Counted from the stretch's first letter, positions 1 through 8,668 are shown. The stretch is DNA of 64,000 bases from Apilactobacillus apisilvae (GCF_023380225.1 NZ_CP093362.1:1240001-1304000); one strand, 5' to 3'. Made by a program: numbers and translations. The notes: generated by a model from the sequence alone, not told the origin.

Positions 1-9
1 CATTTTAAA

Positions 10-978
10 ATGCAAATAAAACGATTATTAATTAATGCTTTTACATTAATATTGTTGATGCTACCAACAATGTCAGTATCAGCAAATCAAAAAAGTAAAA
101 TTATGAAAAGCGATATTCCAGCAATGATGAATTCATATTGGAGTAACTGGCGGCATGTTCAACTAACTGCTCCGATGAAAGTTGACTGGATTCAAGATTA
201 TAAAAGACAATCTGACCAAACTTGGCAAAGAAAAGTTATTAAAAGCCAAACTTTAAAGGCTGGCAGTAAGGTCTATGTGACTGCATTATTTAACACCTTT
301 ACGGTTTTAACTAATAAACCTGAAAGTAATAGTACCGATATGCACCATCAAACAGCAATGTATGCAAAAATTCACGGAGTTCCCAAACTTCAGTTGCTTA
401 ATGATAATAAATACAATTTACCGGTTAAAGAAGTACATTATAAACAAGCCAAAATAACAGATTTTAATAACAAAATTTGGTATCGTGGACAATTTGACAA
501 TAGTTATGGCAGTAACATGTTTAACAATTCGGTTCTATTATTTCCAACATTAAAAGCACTTAATAAATATGATACTGCGGATGGTAATTTAGGTGACTAT
601 GAAGATGCTGATCCAGAACCTAACGAACTAAAAAAGCTTACTGATGATTTAAATAAAGCTAAAAAAAGTGCATTAGAAATTTCCAGTAAGAGTAAAAAAA
701 TTATTTATGTTAAAAAAATCTACAACAATTATCAAGCTAAAATTGGTAATAGTAATAAAGTCTACTACTTATATATTATTTCTATGATGAGACCATATAA
801 CACTAGTAAATCAGGTGCTACTATTCAATCTAACTTTGATCCTTCAAATTATAGTAAAATATTAACACCGAAGAATTCCCGTATATATTTATATAAAGGT
901 ATGAAGTGGATTGGCTCGACCAATAAATGGTATTACAATGGTAACCACTGGATTAAGAACAATAAAATACTTGGTTAG
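10..978 (+). CDS. Secreted protein of unknown function
   Basis: A 322-residue protein. The N-terminus is a classic signal peptide: positive residues (KR), a hydrophobic stretch at about residues 6-22, then a small-residue site ending SVSAN. The mature part is hydrophilic, rich in Asn, Lys and Tyr, with an acidic patch near residues 195-210 and an aromatic Trp/Tyr-rich C-terminal tail (about 290-315). No catalytic motif was recognised. Only nine bases precede the ATG, so no ribosome binding site can be judged, and the frame is open to the window edge; the signal peptide is the reason for keeping this start. A terminator follows directly, so the gene ends its own unit. Function unknown; a surface or exported protein is as far as the sequence goes. 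Confidence 0.75.
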   Translation: MQIKRLLINAFTLILLMLPTMSVSANQKSKIMKSDIPAMMNSYWSNWRHVQLTAPMKVDWIQDYKRQSDQTWQRKVIKSQTLKAGSKVYVTALFNTFTVLTNKPESNSTDMHHQTAMYAKIHGVPKLQLLNDNKYNLPVKEVHYKQAKITDFNNKIWYRGQFDNSYGSNMFNNSVLLFPTLKALNKYDTADGNLGDYEDADPEPNELKKLTDDLNKAKKSALEISSKSKKIIYVKKIYNNYQAKIGNSNKVYYLYIISMMRPYNTSKSGATIQSNFDPSNYSKILTPKNSRIYLYKGMKWIGSTNKWYYNGNHWIKNNKILG

Positions 979-989
979 ATGATAAATGA

Positions 990-1016
990 CACGCTTAAAT
1001 TTAAGCGTGTTTTTTA
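990..1016 (+). terminator. Rho-independent terminator after the secreted protein gene
   Basis: The inverted repeat CACGCTTAAATTTAAGCGTG (a perfect palindrome) is followed by a run of T. It lies 12 bases after the stop codon of the upstream gene. Confidence 0.85.
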
Positions 1017-1099
1017 ATTTGTAGACTTTCACTTAATATGCTTTAATATAAGATATTGCTTAATTCATAAATACATAAAACTTAGGAGAACGCTTATTA

Positions 1100-3724
1100 A
1101 TGAACAAAAATATTAAAACTGCTTTTATGCTTTTGCTGACCGTTTTGGGACTAGCTGCAATTAATTGGAATACTCCAACTAGTGCCAAAACAATTGATAA
1201 TCAATATGCCAAACACAACGAATTTTATAAAGTTGACCATAAAAATATTTCCAATATTGATGGTTATTTAACTGCTGAAACTTGGTTTCGTCCTAAATAT
1301 ATTTTAAATAATGGAAAACACTGGACTAATTCCAAGAAAAATGATCGTCGCCCTTTATTAATGTTTTGGTGGCCAAACAAATCAACGAAACGACAATACA
1401 TACATTTTATGCAAAAACATTTTGATGAAATTAAAATAAATCATGATTTAAATAAAACGACTAACCAAATTCAACGTGTAATTGAAAAAAGAATTGCTAA
1501 AGAACATTCTACTGATTGGTTAAAGACTTTGATGCATAAATTTATCAAATCACAACGCCAATTTAATATTAAAAGTGAACAACCAGCTGTTTCTAGTTAT
1601 AGTAATGCTGATGGTTTTCAAGGTGGATTTTTCTTATATGGAAACAATAAGCATTTGAAAAATAACACTAATTCTAAATATCGTTTAATTAATCGTAATG
1701 GTAGTAATGTTGATGGAAGTAATAAGGATACCAACTTACAAGAATTTTTATTAGCTAATGATGTTGATAATTCCAACCCAATTGTGCAATCGGAACAACT
1801 TAACTGGATGTATTATTTAACCCATTTTGGCCAAATTACTAAACATGGCAGTGATGCTAATTTCGATAGTATCAGAATTGATGCTTTAGATAATATTGAT
1901 GCTGATTTAACTGATATTTACGCTAAATATGCTCGCGATATATATCACACCAATAAAAATGACGCGAAAGCTAATCAACATTTGTCAATTGTTGAAGGCT
2001 GGGATGACAATGATGCACGCTATTTAAAAGGTCGTGGAACTAATTATCTAAGCTTAGATATTCGTTATGCAATGTACTCTAGTCCATTAACTGCCAAAAA
2101 TCATAATGGTTCTGATTTAAGTTCATTAATTCGTGATCATTATGTTGATCGTTCGCGTAATTATGGCAATCAATCAGTTGCGCCGAACTACACCTTCTCA
2201 CGTTCACATGATAATGGACCCCAGGATGCATTAACGCAAATTGCTTTAAAGGATACCAAAGGTAAAGTTAATTTAATGCGTAATCCTAATTTATCAGTTG
2301 TTAAAAAGGCACTTAGCATCTATAAAAAAGACATGTGGAGTACTAATAAAGAATATACTCCATATAATTTGGCTAGTAATTATGCTTTAATGCTAACTAA
2401 CAAGGACACGGTCCCAAGGATTTATTATGGTGATTTGTATTTTGATGGTGACAATTACATGCAAACTAAGACGCCATTTTATGATTCAATTAGTCAACTT
2501 TTAACCAATCGAGTTAAATATGTTGCTGGTGGACAAAAAATGGATTTACAAAAGGTTCATGTAAAAACTGGTGAGGATAAGGTATTAACTTCAGTTCGTT
2601 TTGGTAAAGGCGCTAATAATCCTAAACAAAAAGGCAATTCCCTAACACGTAGTTCTGGCATTGGGGTAGTCGTTTCAAATAATCCTAATTTAGCATTGAA
2701 GAATGATGACAAAGTTATTTTAGATATGGGGAAAGCACATTCCAACCAAACTTATCGTCCATTAATGCAATCAACTCAAAATGGTATTAGTACTTACGAT
2801 GATTCATCAGCTACTCAATTTACTAAGCAAACTAACGATGCGGGGCAATTAATTTTAAATGCTAATGATATTAAAGGTTATCGTAATCCAGAAGTCTATG
2901 GTTATATGTCAGTTTGGGTACCTAAAGGCACTTTTAGTAACCAAGATGTCCGAACTAAACCTAGCCAAAAACATAACGCTAACGGTAAAACACTCCATAG
3001 TAATCCAGCGTTAGATTCTAATGTTATCTATGAAGGCTTTTCTAATTTCCAGACCAACCCTAATTCAACTACCCCTAAAGATCAATATACTAATGCAATT
3101 ATTGCAAAGAACGCAGATTTATTTAATAGGTGGGGAATTACCTCTTTTGAATTGGCACCACAATATCGCTCAACTAATGATGATAGTTTTATTGATGCAG
3201 TTATTAAAAATGGCTATGCTTTTAATGATAAGTATGATTTAGGGTTCAATAAACCAACTAAATATGGAACCGCTGACCAGTTAGCAACTACCATTAAAGC
3301 TTTGCATCGTAATAATATTCAAGTGATGGCTGATTTTGTTCCTAATCAAATTTATTCGTTACCATGGAAACAAGTTGTTGATGTTACAAGGACAAATGGA
3401 TTTGGAGTTCCATTGCCTAACACTAAAATCAAAAATATTTTATACGCGGCCAATAGTTTAGGTAGTGGAAAAGATTATCAGCATAAGTATGGTGGCCGTT
3501 ATCTTAAAATGTTGAAACACCGTTTTCCTAATTTGTTTAAGTACCGCCAAGTTTCTAATCATGCTAAATTAACTGATCAATATCGCTTAAGAACTTGGTC
3601 AGCTAAATATTTCAACGGAACCAATCTTCAAGGAAATGGGATTGGTTATGTTTTAAAAGATAATCAATCTAAAAAATATCTTAATCTTCATAATAAAAAA
3701 CAGTTAAATCAAATGTTTAAATAA
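1100..3724 (+). CDS. Minimal secreted GH70 glucansucrase-type enzyme
   Basis: An 874-residue exported enzyme with an N-terminal signal peptide (about residues 1-29). The order of motifs is that of the circularly permuted GH70 barrel. Motif II SIRIDALDNIDADL carries the predicted nucleophile D261. Motif III HLSIVEGWDDND carries the acid/base E299. Motif IV SRSHDNGPQ carries D371. Motif I ADFVPNQIY comes last, near residue 744. Such enzymes use sucrose to build or branch alpha-glucans outside the cell. The protein begins almost directly at the catalytic fold and stops just after the VLKD..KKYL segment, so it lacks both the usual variable N-terminal region and the C-terminal glucan-binding repeats; family members are commonly 1,300-1,800 residues. 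Motif IV departs from the usual HDSEVQ, and motif I has N where PDQ is usual. Altered linkage or branching activity is inference. AGGAGA precedes the ATG. Confidence 0.88.
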   Translation: MNKNIKTAFMLLLTVLGLAAINWNTPTSAKTIDNQYAKHNEFYKVDHKNISNIDGYLTAETWFRPKYILNNGKHWTNSKKNDRRPLLMFWWPNKSTKRQYIHFMQKHFDEIKINHDLNKTTNQIQRVIEKRIAKEHSTDWLKTLMHKFIKSQRQFNIKSEQPAVSSYSNADGFQGGFFLYGNNKHLKNNTNSKYRLINRNGSNVDGSNKDTNLQEFLLANDVDNSNPIVQSEQLNWMYYLTHFGQITKHGSDANFDSIRIDALDNIDADLTDIYAKYARDIYHTNKNDAKANQHLSIVEGWDDNDARYLKGRGTNYLSLDIRYAMYSSPLTAKNHNGSDLSSLIRDHYVDRSRNYGNQSVAPNYTFSRSHDNGPQDALTQIALKDTKGKVNLMRNPNLSVVKKALSIYKKDMWSTNKEYTPYNLASNYALMLTNKDTVPRIYYGDLYFDGDNYMQTKTPFYDSISQLLTNRVKYVAGGQKMDLQKVHVKTGEDKVLTSVRFGKGANNPKQKGNSLTRSSGIGVVVSNNPNLALKNDDKVILDMGKAHSNQTYRPLMQSTQNGISTYDDSSATQFTKQTNDAGQLILNANDIKGYRNPEVYGYMSVWVPKGTFSNQDVRTKPSQKHNANGKTLHSNPALDSNVIYEGFSNFQTNPNSTTPKDQYTNAIIAKNADLFNRWGITSFELAPQYRSTNDDSFIDAVIKNGYAFNDKYDLGFNKPTKYGTADQLATTIKALHRNNIQVMADFVPNQIYSLPWKQVVDVTRTNGFGVPLPNTKIKNILYAANSLGSGKDYQHKYGGRYLKMLKHRFPNLFKYRQVSNHAKLTDQYRLRTWSAKYFNGTNLQGNGIGYVLKDNQSKKYLNLHNKKQLNQMFK

Positions 3725-3728
3725 AATT

Positions 3729-3760
3729 AGCGACCTAAAAATAATTAGGTCGCTTTTTTA
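3729..3760 (+). terminator. Terminator after the GH70 gene
   Basis: AGCGACCTAA and TTAGGTCGCT form a 10-bp stem followed by a T run, starting four bases after the GH70 stop codon. Confidence 0.88.
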
Positions 3761-3885
3761 GTGCTTTTATTAGCATCATACAAATATATCTTATACAATA
3801 TATATATTAATAGCTTAATGCTATCAAAAAGTATATAATTAGATTTAAATGAGAAAAACATTAGAAATAAACTTAGGAGGGCATT

Positions 3886-6411
3886 ATGGAAAAAATTACA
3901 AGATTATATAGTAAATTTCAACCAGAACACTATGACATTTATGTAGATGTTAACCGTGAAGAAAAAACAATTACTGGTAAAACTACTATCCAAGGTAATG
4001 CTTCAGAAAAGCAAATCGCTGTGCACCAAAAAGGGTTAAAAGTTAGTTCAGTTAAGTCATCAAATAATAATTTAAATTATGATGTTGATGATGACAATGA
4101 CATGATTAATATTGAATTACCTGAAGCTGGTGCAGTTGAATTTTCAATTGAATATCAAGCTAAATTAACTGATTCAATGATGGGTATTTATCCTTCATAT
4201 TATGAAGTTAATGGTGAAAAGAAAGAGTTAGTTGGAACTCAATTTGAAACTAATTTTGCTCGCCAAGCTTTTCCATGTGTCGATGAACCAGAAGCTAAGG
4301 CTAAGTTTAATTTAGCAATCAAATTTGATGAAAAACCAGGCGAAACCGCAATTGCGAACATGCCTGAAACTAAAGTTGAAGATGGCGTCCATTACTTTGA
4401 CGAAACGGTTCGCATGTCTACTTATCTAGTTGCATTTGCCTTTGGTGATATGCAAAGTAAGATGACTGAAACCAAGAGTGGTGTTAAAGTCGGCGTTTTT
4501 GCTACTAAAGCACATAAAGCTAATGAGTTGGACTTTGCTTTAGATATTGCAAAACGTGCTATTGAATTTTATGAAGACTTTTATCAAACACCATACCCAC
4601 TACCACATTCATGGCAATTAGCATTACCTGATTTCTCAGCTGGTGCAATGGAAAATTGGGGACTTGTAACTTATCGTGAAGCTTTGTTATTAATTGATCC
4701 AGACAATACTTCATTATCAACGAAACAATTAGTTGCAACTGTTGTTACTCATGAACTAGCTCATCAATGGTTTGGTGATTTAGTAACTATGAGATGGTGG
4801 GATGATTTATGGTTAAACGAAAGTTTTGCCAACATGATGGAATATGTATCAGTTGATGCATTAGAACCTGACTGGAAAATTTGGGAAACTTTCCAAACTT
4901 CAGAAGCACCAGCAGCATTGCAACGTGATGCAATCGATGGTGTTCAATCAGTCCACGTTGAAGTTAATCATCCTGCAGAAATTGATGCATTATTTGATCC
5001 AGCTATTGTTTACGCTAAAGGTGCTAGAATGCTAGTAATGGTTAGAGCATTAATTGGTGATGACGCATTAAGGACTGGATTAAAGAACTACTTTGCTGCG
5101 CATAAGTATAATAATGCCGCTGGAAAAGACTTGTGGGATGCTTTAGGCGCTGCTTCAGGAATTGATTTAGCTAAAATTATGAATTCATGGTTAGAACAAC
5201 CAGGTTATCCAGTCGTTTCAGCATCTGTTGAAGATGGTCATTTGAAATTATCTCAAAAACAATTCTTTATTGGTGATGGTGAAGATAAAGGTCGTCAATG
5301 GCAAATTCCTTTGAATAGTAATTATGCTGATATGCCAGAAATTTTTAAAGATGCAACTGTTGACTTAGGTAACTATCAAGAATTACGTCAAAGCAACGAT
5401 AAACCATTCCGTGTCAATGTTGGGAACAACTCACACTTTATCGTTAAATATGATCAAACATTGTTAAATGATATTTTAGATCATGCTGATGAATTAGACT
5501 CAATTACTAAGATGCAAATCCTACAAGACTTGCGTTTATTGGCAGAAAGTCGTCATATTTCCTATGCATCAGTCATCCCCGTGTTATCTAAGTTTGCTGA
5601 CAGTCATTCTAATGTCGTGAATGATGCATTGTACCGCCTTGCATTTAACCTTAAAAAGTTTGTGGATCCAGACTCTGAAGAAGAAGAAAATCTAAAACAT
5701 TTTATGAATACATTGAGTTCAGACCAAGTTAAACGTTTAGGCTGGACTGCTAAAGCTGGCGAATCTAACGATGACCAATTAACACGTCCAACGGTCTTAC
5801 AGGCTTCTTTGTATTCAGAAGATGAAGAATCAGTTGAAGCAGCTCATAAAATTTTTGAACAAAATCAAGATAATTTAATTGGATTGCCAGCTGATACACG
5901 TGTGTTAGTCTTAGCCAATGAAATTAAAAACTTCAGTGATGTTGATGTCTTTGAAGGATTACTTGATGACTATCGTCATACTTCAGACCCAAGTTACAAA
6001 TCTGATATTTGTGCAGCATTGACTGCTACTAAAGATCCTAAGTTGCTTGCAATTATAGTTGCTAACTTTGAAGATAGTAAGACAATTAAGCCCCAAGATT
6101 TACGTGCTTGGTTTAGAGGTGTACTTGCTAATAATGAAGGACAACAATTCGCATGGGACTGGATTCGTAACGAATGGCAATGGTTAGAAGATACTGTTGG
6201 TGGTGATATGGAATTTGCTTCATTTATTACTGTTACTTCAGGTATTTTCCATACTCGTAGTCGCTTCGATGAGTTTAACGAATTCTTTGCTCCTAAGGTT
6301 AATAATCCAGGATTAACTCGTGAAATTAAGATGGATACTAAATCTATTGAAACTCGTGTTGAATTAGTTGAGGCAGAAAAGGCTTCAGTTAATGATGCAT
6401 TAGCTAAATAA
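3886..6411 (+). CDS. pepN: Aminopeptidase N (M1 family zinc metallopeptidase)
   Basis: An 841-residue cytoplasmic protein with no signal peptide. The exopeptidase recognition motif GAMEN lies at residues 253-257. The zinc site HELAH is at 289-293, with the third ligand E312 in NESFAN. A C-terminal helical domain completes the usual lactic acid bacterial PepN length (about 840-850). It removes N-terminal residues from imported peptides and is a core part of amino acid nutrition in peptide-dependent lactobacilli. AGGAGGG lies seven bases before the ATG. The gene stands alone between two terminators. Confidence 0.97.
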   Translation: MEKITRLYSKFQPEHYDIYVDVNREEKTITGKTTIQGNASEKQIAVHQKGLKVSSVKSSNNNLNYDVDDDNDMINIELPEAGAVEFSIEYQAKLTDSMMGIYPSYYEVNGEKKELVGTQFETNFARQAFPCVDEPEAKAKFNLAIKFDEKPGETAIANMPETKVEDGVHYFDETVRMSTYLVAFAFGDMQSKMTETKSGVKVGVFATKAHKANELDFALDIAKRAIEFYEDFYQTPYPLPHSWQLALPDFSAGAMENWGLVTYREALLLIDPDNTSLSTKQLVATVVTHELAHQWFGDLVTMRWWDDLWLNESFANMMEYVSVDALEPDWKIWETFQTSEAPAALQRDAIDGVQSVHVEVNHPAEIDALFDPAIVYAKGARMLVMVRALIGDDALRTGLKNYFAAHKYNNAAGKDLWDALGAASGIDLAKIMNSWLEQPGYPVVSASVEDGHLKLSQKQFFIGDGEDKGRQWQIPLNSNYADMPEIFKDATVDLGNYQELRQSNDKPFRVNVGNNSHFIVKYDQTLLNDILDHADELDSITKMQILQDLRLLAESRHISYASVIPVLSKFADSHSNVVNDALYRLAFNLKKFVDPDSEEEENLKHFMNTLSSDQVKRLGWTAKAGESNDDQLTRPTVLQASLYSEDEESVEAAHKIFEQNQDNLIGLPADTRVLVLANEIKNFSDVDVFEGLLDDYRHTSDPSYKSDICAALTATKDPKLLAIIVANFEDSKTIKPQDLRAWFRGVLANNEGQQFAWDWIRNEWQWLEDTVGGDMEFASFITVTSGIFHTRSRFDEFNEFFAPKVNNPGLTREIKMDTKSIETRVELVEAEKASVNDALAK

Positions 6412-6421
6412 AATATAATTT

Positions 6422-6454
6422 AAAAGGACTGGTCTTATTACCAATCCTTTTTTA
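6422..6454 (+). terminator. Terminator after pepN
   Basis: AAAGGA...TGGT pairs with ACCA...TCCTTT around a short loop, followed by T residues, 11 bases after the pepN stop. Confidence 0.75.
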
Positions 6455-6557
6455 TTTAACATTGTCATAATCTAAATGTAATAATTTGTAAACGCACTTT
6501 CTTCTAAAAGATAGTACTATAGACTTAGTATTGATATATGGAGAGGTGTACAATTTG

Positions 6558-7535
6558 ATGAATTTCAAATGGATTAAAAGAGCGGTCTTAGTGACATTAA
6601 GCTTAGTTACTTTAGGAACCACTATGGGTGGGATAAGTGCTAATGCCAGTGCTTATACTGACCAAATGAGTGATAACACTAAAACAGCTAAGGCTGCTTA
6701 TGCTTTAGATATGAATGATGGACATGTATTCTATCGAAAAAATGCTTATAAACGTTTTCCGGTAGCTTCAACTGCTAAATTAATGACTTTATATTTAGCA
6801 ATTCAAAAAGCACAAAATACCCGTAATGGTTGGAATCAAAAAATTACAATGCCATCCAATTTAGCTAGTATGAGTCACAACGGGTCTTTAGGTAGTTATA
6901 AATTTGTCGCTGGTAAACAATACTCAGTTAGAAATTTATATCGGGCAACTGTAATTGCATCATCTAATAGTGCTGCTATTGCTTTAGGTCAATGGGTTGC
7001 AGGTTCTAACACTAATTTTATTAATCAAATGAATCGCCAAGCGCGTGATTGGGGAATTGGTCGTCAAGCAACTTTTGTTTCAGCATCGGGGTTAGAAAAC
7101 TCTGATTTATATATGTATGGAATTAAATATGGCGGTTATTACTCATATAACAAAGTTAGTGCAAAAGCCCTAGGAGTTATTGCATCGAACGTACTAAAAT
7201 TATATCCAGATATTGTAAATACTTCTAAAATTTACAAGACTAAACAAAATGGTCAGTGGATGAACAACACTAATGAATTATTACCTGGTGGATTAAGATA
7301 TTATCCAGAACTTAAAGTTGATGGATTAAAAACTGGTTACACACCATTAGCTGGTAATTGTTTAGTAAGTACTAGTCATTTATCTGGAAAGGATCGAGTA
7401 ATTATTGTTACTTTAAATGATCGCTTTAGTGCTTATAGCCAATCTAAAATGTATAAAGCAATCTATAAATATTCACCATACTTTAATCAAAGTGTTCGTG
7501 ATAGTGATAATGCTACTCCAGCCGTAGCTAGATAG
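6558..7535 (+). CDS. dacA: D-alanyl-D-alanine carboxypeptidase (PBP5/DacA type)
   Basis: A 325-residue exported serine carboxypeptidase that trims the terminal D-Ala of peptidoglycan stem peptides. The signal peptide spans about residues 1-31 (ANASA). The catalytic SxxK is S71-T-A-K74, the SxN motif is SSNSA (about residue 139), and the KTG motif is in DGLKTGYT. The open frame extends back to a TTG at 6531, but the GGAGAGGTG ribosome binding site sits inside that extension, so ATG 6558 (or TTG 6555) is the start. No clear C-terminal amphipathic anchor typical of DacA is evident, and the protein is shorter than most (about 380-440). A weak hairpin terminator follows. Confidence 0.9.
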   Translation: MNFKWIKRAVLVTLSLVTLGTTMGGISANASAYTDQMSDNTKTAKAAYALDMNDGHVFYRKNAYKRFPVASTAKLMTLYLAIQKAQNTRNGWNQKITMPSNLASMSHNGSLGSYKFVAGKQYSVRNLYRATVIASSNSAAIALGQWVAGSNTNFINQMNRQARDWGIGRQATFVSASGLENSDLYMYGIKYGGYYSYNKVSAKALGVIASNVLKLYPDIVNTSKIYKTKQNGQWMNNTNELLPGGLRYYPELKVDGLKTGYTPLAGNCLVSTSHLSGKDRVIIVTLNDRFSAYSQSKMYKAIYKYSPYFNQSVRDSDNATPAVAR

Positions 7536-7542
7536 TTTTTTG

Positions 7543-7572
7543 AGAGAGTCGATAATAAATCGTCTCTTTTTT
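7543..7572 (+). terminator. Terminator after the D,D-carboxypeptidase gene
   Basis: Imperfect stem (GAGA..CGAT with ATCG.TCTC) followed by seven T residues, just after the stop codon. Confidence 0.65.
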
Positions 7573-7594
7573 TATAAAAAATATATAAAAACCC

Positions 7595-7622
7595 TTGAAT
7601 TAAAATTTAATTAGAATATAAT
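7595..7622 (+). promoter_or_regulatory. Promoter of the micro-ORF array
   Basis: TTGAAT (7595-7600) and TATAAT (7617-7622) with a 16-base spacer: a near-consensus housekeeping sigma promoter, placed about 20 bases after the upstream terminator and 34 before the first micro-ORF. Confidence 0.65.
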
Positions 7623-7655
7623 GATAATAATCTTAATTGATGGGAGGAGATAACA

Positions 7656-7802
7656 ATGATTAAAAGTAATAAGGAGAGATTAGATTTATCGATTCGAAAG
7701 TTTAATCTTCCAACCGAAATTTATACAAATGATATTAGGAACGTTTTTAATTATTTTATCTCTGATAATCGTTTAGATAAATTGAAGTGTTCCGCAAGCT
7801 AA
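7656..7802 (+). CDS. Micro-ORF 1 of the RLDRLK array (48 aa)
   Basis: ATG with GGGAGGAGA seven bases upstream. The 48-residue product has a VFNYFISDNRLDKLK segment near its C-terminus that aligns with micro-ORFs 2 and 5. It alone carries a short tail (CSAS) after the motif, and its Cys is the only one in the set. It is cationic, with no signal peptide, double-glycine leader or membrane segment. No known family was recognised. Support for being real: strong ribosome binding site, its own promoter, and the shared C-terminal motif with four neighbours. Confidence 0.68.
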   Translation: MIKSNKERLDLSIRKFNLPTEIYTNDIRNVFNYFISDNRLDKLKCSAS

Positions 7803-7834
7803 TTATTTATTAGTTGATAAAGGAGATGTTTAAT

Positions 7835-7960
7835 ATGACAACAAGTTCAGTAAGTAAGTTTTCAGTTTTAAATTATAAGAATTTCTCAGTCAAAGACGAG
7901 AAAGGTAGCGTGTTTTATATTAATATCTCTAATCGTCGATTAGACCGACTAAAGCACTAA
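7835..7960 (+). CDS. Micro-ORF 2 of the RLDRLK array (41 aa)
   Basis: ATG preceded by AGGAGATG at 7821. The 41-residue product begins MTTSSVSKFSVLNYK and ends SVFYINISNRRLDRLKH. The MTT start, FSxLxYK segment and SVF..YI stretch recur in micro-ORF 5, which marks them as paralogues. The motif is followed only by His before the stop. Cationic, no export signal, function unknown. Confidence 0.7.
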   Translation: MTTSSVSKFSVLNYKNFSVKDEKGSVFYINISNRRLDRLKH

Positions 7961-7990
7961 AAAAATAATTTAGTTTCGGAGATGATAATT

Positions 7991-8077
7991 ATGAAATCTA
8001 ATAAATTTAATTTAAAAGGTAAGTCTTTAACTGTTATTCAAGTTACTAATGTACGTTTGGATCGACGAAAGCGTTAG
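7991..8077 (+). CDS. Micro-ORF 3 of the RLDRLK array (28 aa)
   Basis: ATG preceded by GGAGATG at 7978. Only 28 residues: a short basic N-terminus, then VIQVTNVRLDRRKR at the very C-terminus. It is the shortest member, so the family core may be little more than the terminal motif. Highly basic. Function unknown. Confidence 0.62.
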   Translation: MKSNKFNLKGKSLTVIQVTNVRLDRRKR

Positions 8078-8117
8078 TTCGATTTTATTAAATCGTTCAA
8101 GTTAGGAGATGCTTAAC

Positions 8118-8219
8118 ATGACTACTAAAAAATTAATTGATTTTAAAACAATGAAATATAATATCTTCAATAATGCAAAAGCTGTGACTGGACGTTTAGA
8201 TAAACGAAAGCCAATGTAA
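8118..8219 (+). CDS. Micro-ORF 4 of the RLDRLK array (33 aa)
   Basis: ATG preceded by AGGAGATG at 8104. The 33-residue product shares the MTT start with members 2 and 5 and ends AVTGRLDKRKPM. The LD pair and flanking basic residues are kept while the rest has drifted, as expected for translated paralogues under selection at the C-terminus. Function unknown. Confidence 0.63.
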   Translation: MTTKKLIDFKTMKYNIFNNAKAVTGRLDKRKPM

Positions 8220-8262
8220 AATTAAATAATTATTGCTTTAATGTGTTACGGAGATGATTAGC

Positions 8263-8367
8263 ATGACCACAATTAAAATTAACCAATTTTCATTTCTAAA
8301 ATATAAAAGTAGTGTGTTTAATTATATTGATACATCTAAAAATCGTTTAGATCGATTAAAGCGTTGA
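8263..8367 (+). CDS. Micro-ORF 5 of the RLDRLK array (34 aa)
   Basis: ATG preceded by CGGAGATG at 8249. The 34-residue product runs from MTTIKINQFSFLKYK to VFNYIDTSKNRLDRLKR. It aligns over nearly its whole length with micro-ORF 2 and, through VFNY.....NRLD, with micro-ORF 1. It ends exactly at the motif with TGA TGA. It is the clearest representative of the family. Confidence 0.7.
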   Translation: MTTIKINQFSFLKYKSSVFNYIDTSKNRLDRLKR

Positions 8368-8401
8368 TGATTTTAACTAATCAATCAAGGGAGATGTTAT
8401 T

Positions 8402-8548
8402 ATGAGTTATACATTGCATTCAACTTCTAAAAAATATAACTTTCCAATTGGGGTCTACAAAGATGGAAAAGGCAGTGTATTTATTAATTCTAATTTAGAA
8501 AATAATTACATTGCCAATTCGCAAAAAGTAGATTTACCCCCAACTTAA
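8402..8548 (+). CDS. Micro-ORF 6, divergent member lacking the motif (48 aa)
   Basis: ATG preceded by GGGAGATG at 8389. The 48-residue product keeps the family middle part (KYNFPIGVYKDGKGSVFIN, compare KGSVFYIN in member 2 and FNLP..IY in member 1). At the place of the RLDRLK motif it continues NLENNYIANSQKVDLPPT. It is the last gene before a strong terminator. It may be a degraded member or a variant with a changed tail; the sequence does not decide. Confidence 0.6.
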   Translation: MSYTLHSTSKKYNFPIGVYKDGKGSVFINSNLENNYIANSQKVDLPPT

Positions 8549-8553
8549 ATGAA

Positions 8554-8594
8554 AAGAAACCGTTAGTTTAAATACTAACGGTTTCTTTTTTTCT
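8554..8594 (+). terminator. Strong terminator closing the micro-ORF array
   Basis: AAGAAACCGTTAGT and ACTAACGGTTTCTT form a perfect 14-bp stem with a short loop, followed by a long T tract. With the promoter at 7595 it makes the array an independent transcription unit. Confidence 0.92.
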
Positions 8595-8668
8595 TATATA
8601 AATCATTAGGAATTAAATTAAAAAAAGCTTTATTTTTTAATTTTTTTAAAAATAGTTCGTAATTTACA

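Noticed and set aside
2557..2745. Minus-strand open frame inside the GH70 gene, and similar antisense frames inside cydC, cydD, ndh and others.
   Set aside because: No ribosome binding sites, composition mirrors the sense codons, and they overlap strongly conserved proteins.
7656..8548. The regular spacing of the short repeats could suggest a CRISPR array or a set of small RNAs.
   Set aside because: Units differ in length (126-178 bases), only the ribosome-binding-site/start and the codons of the C-terminal motif are kept, and all units have open frames. Not identical repeats with uniform spacers.
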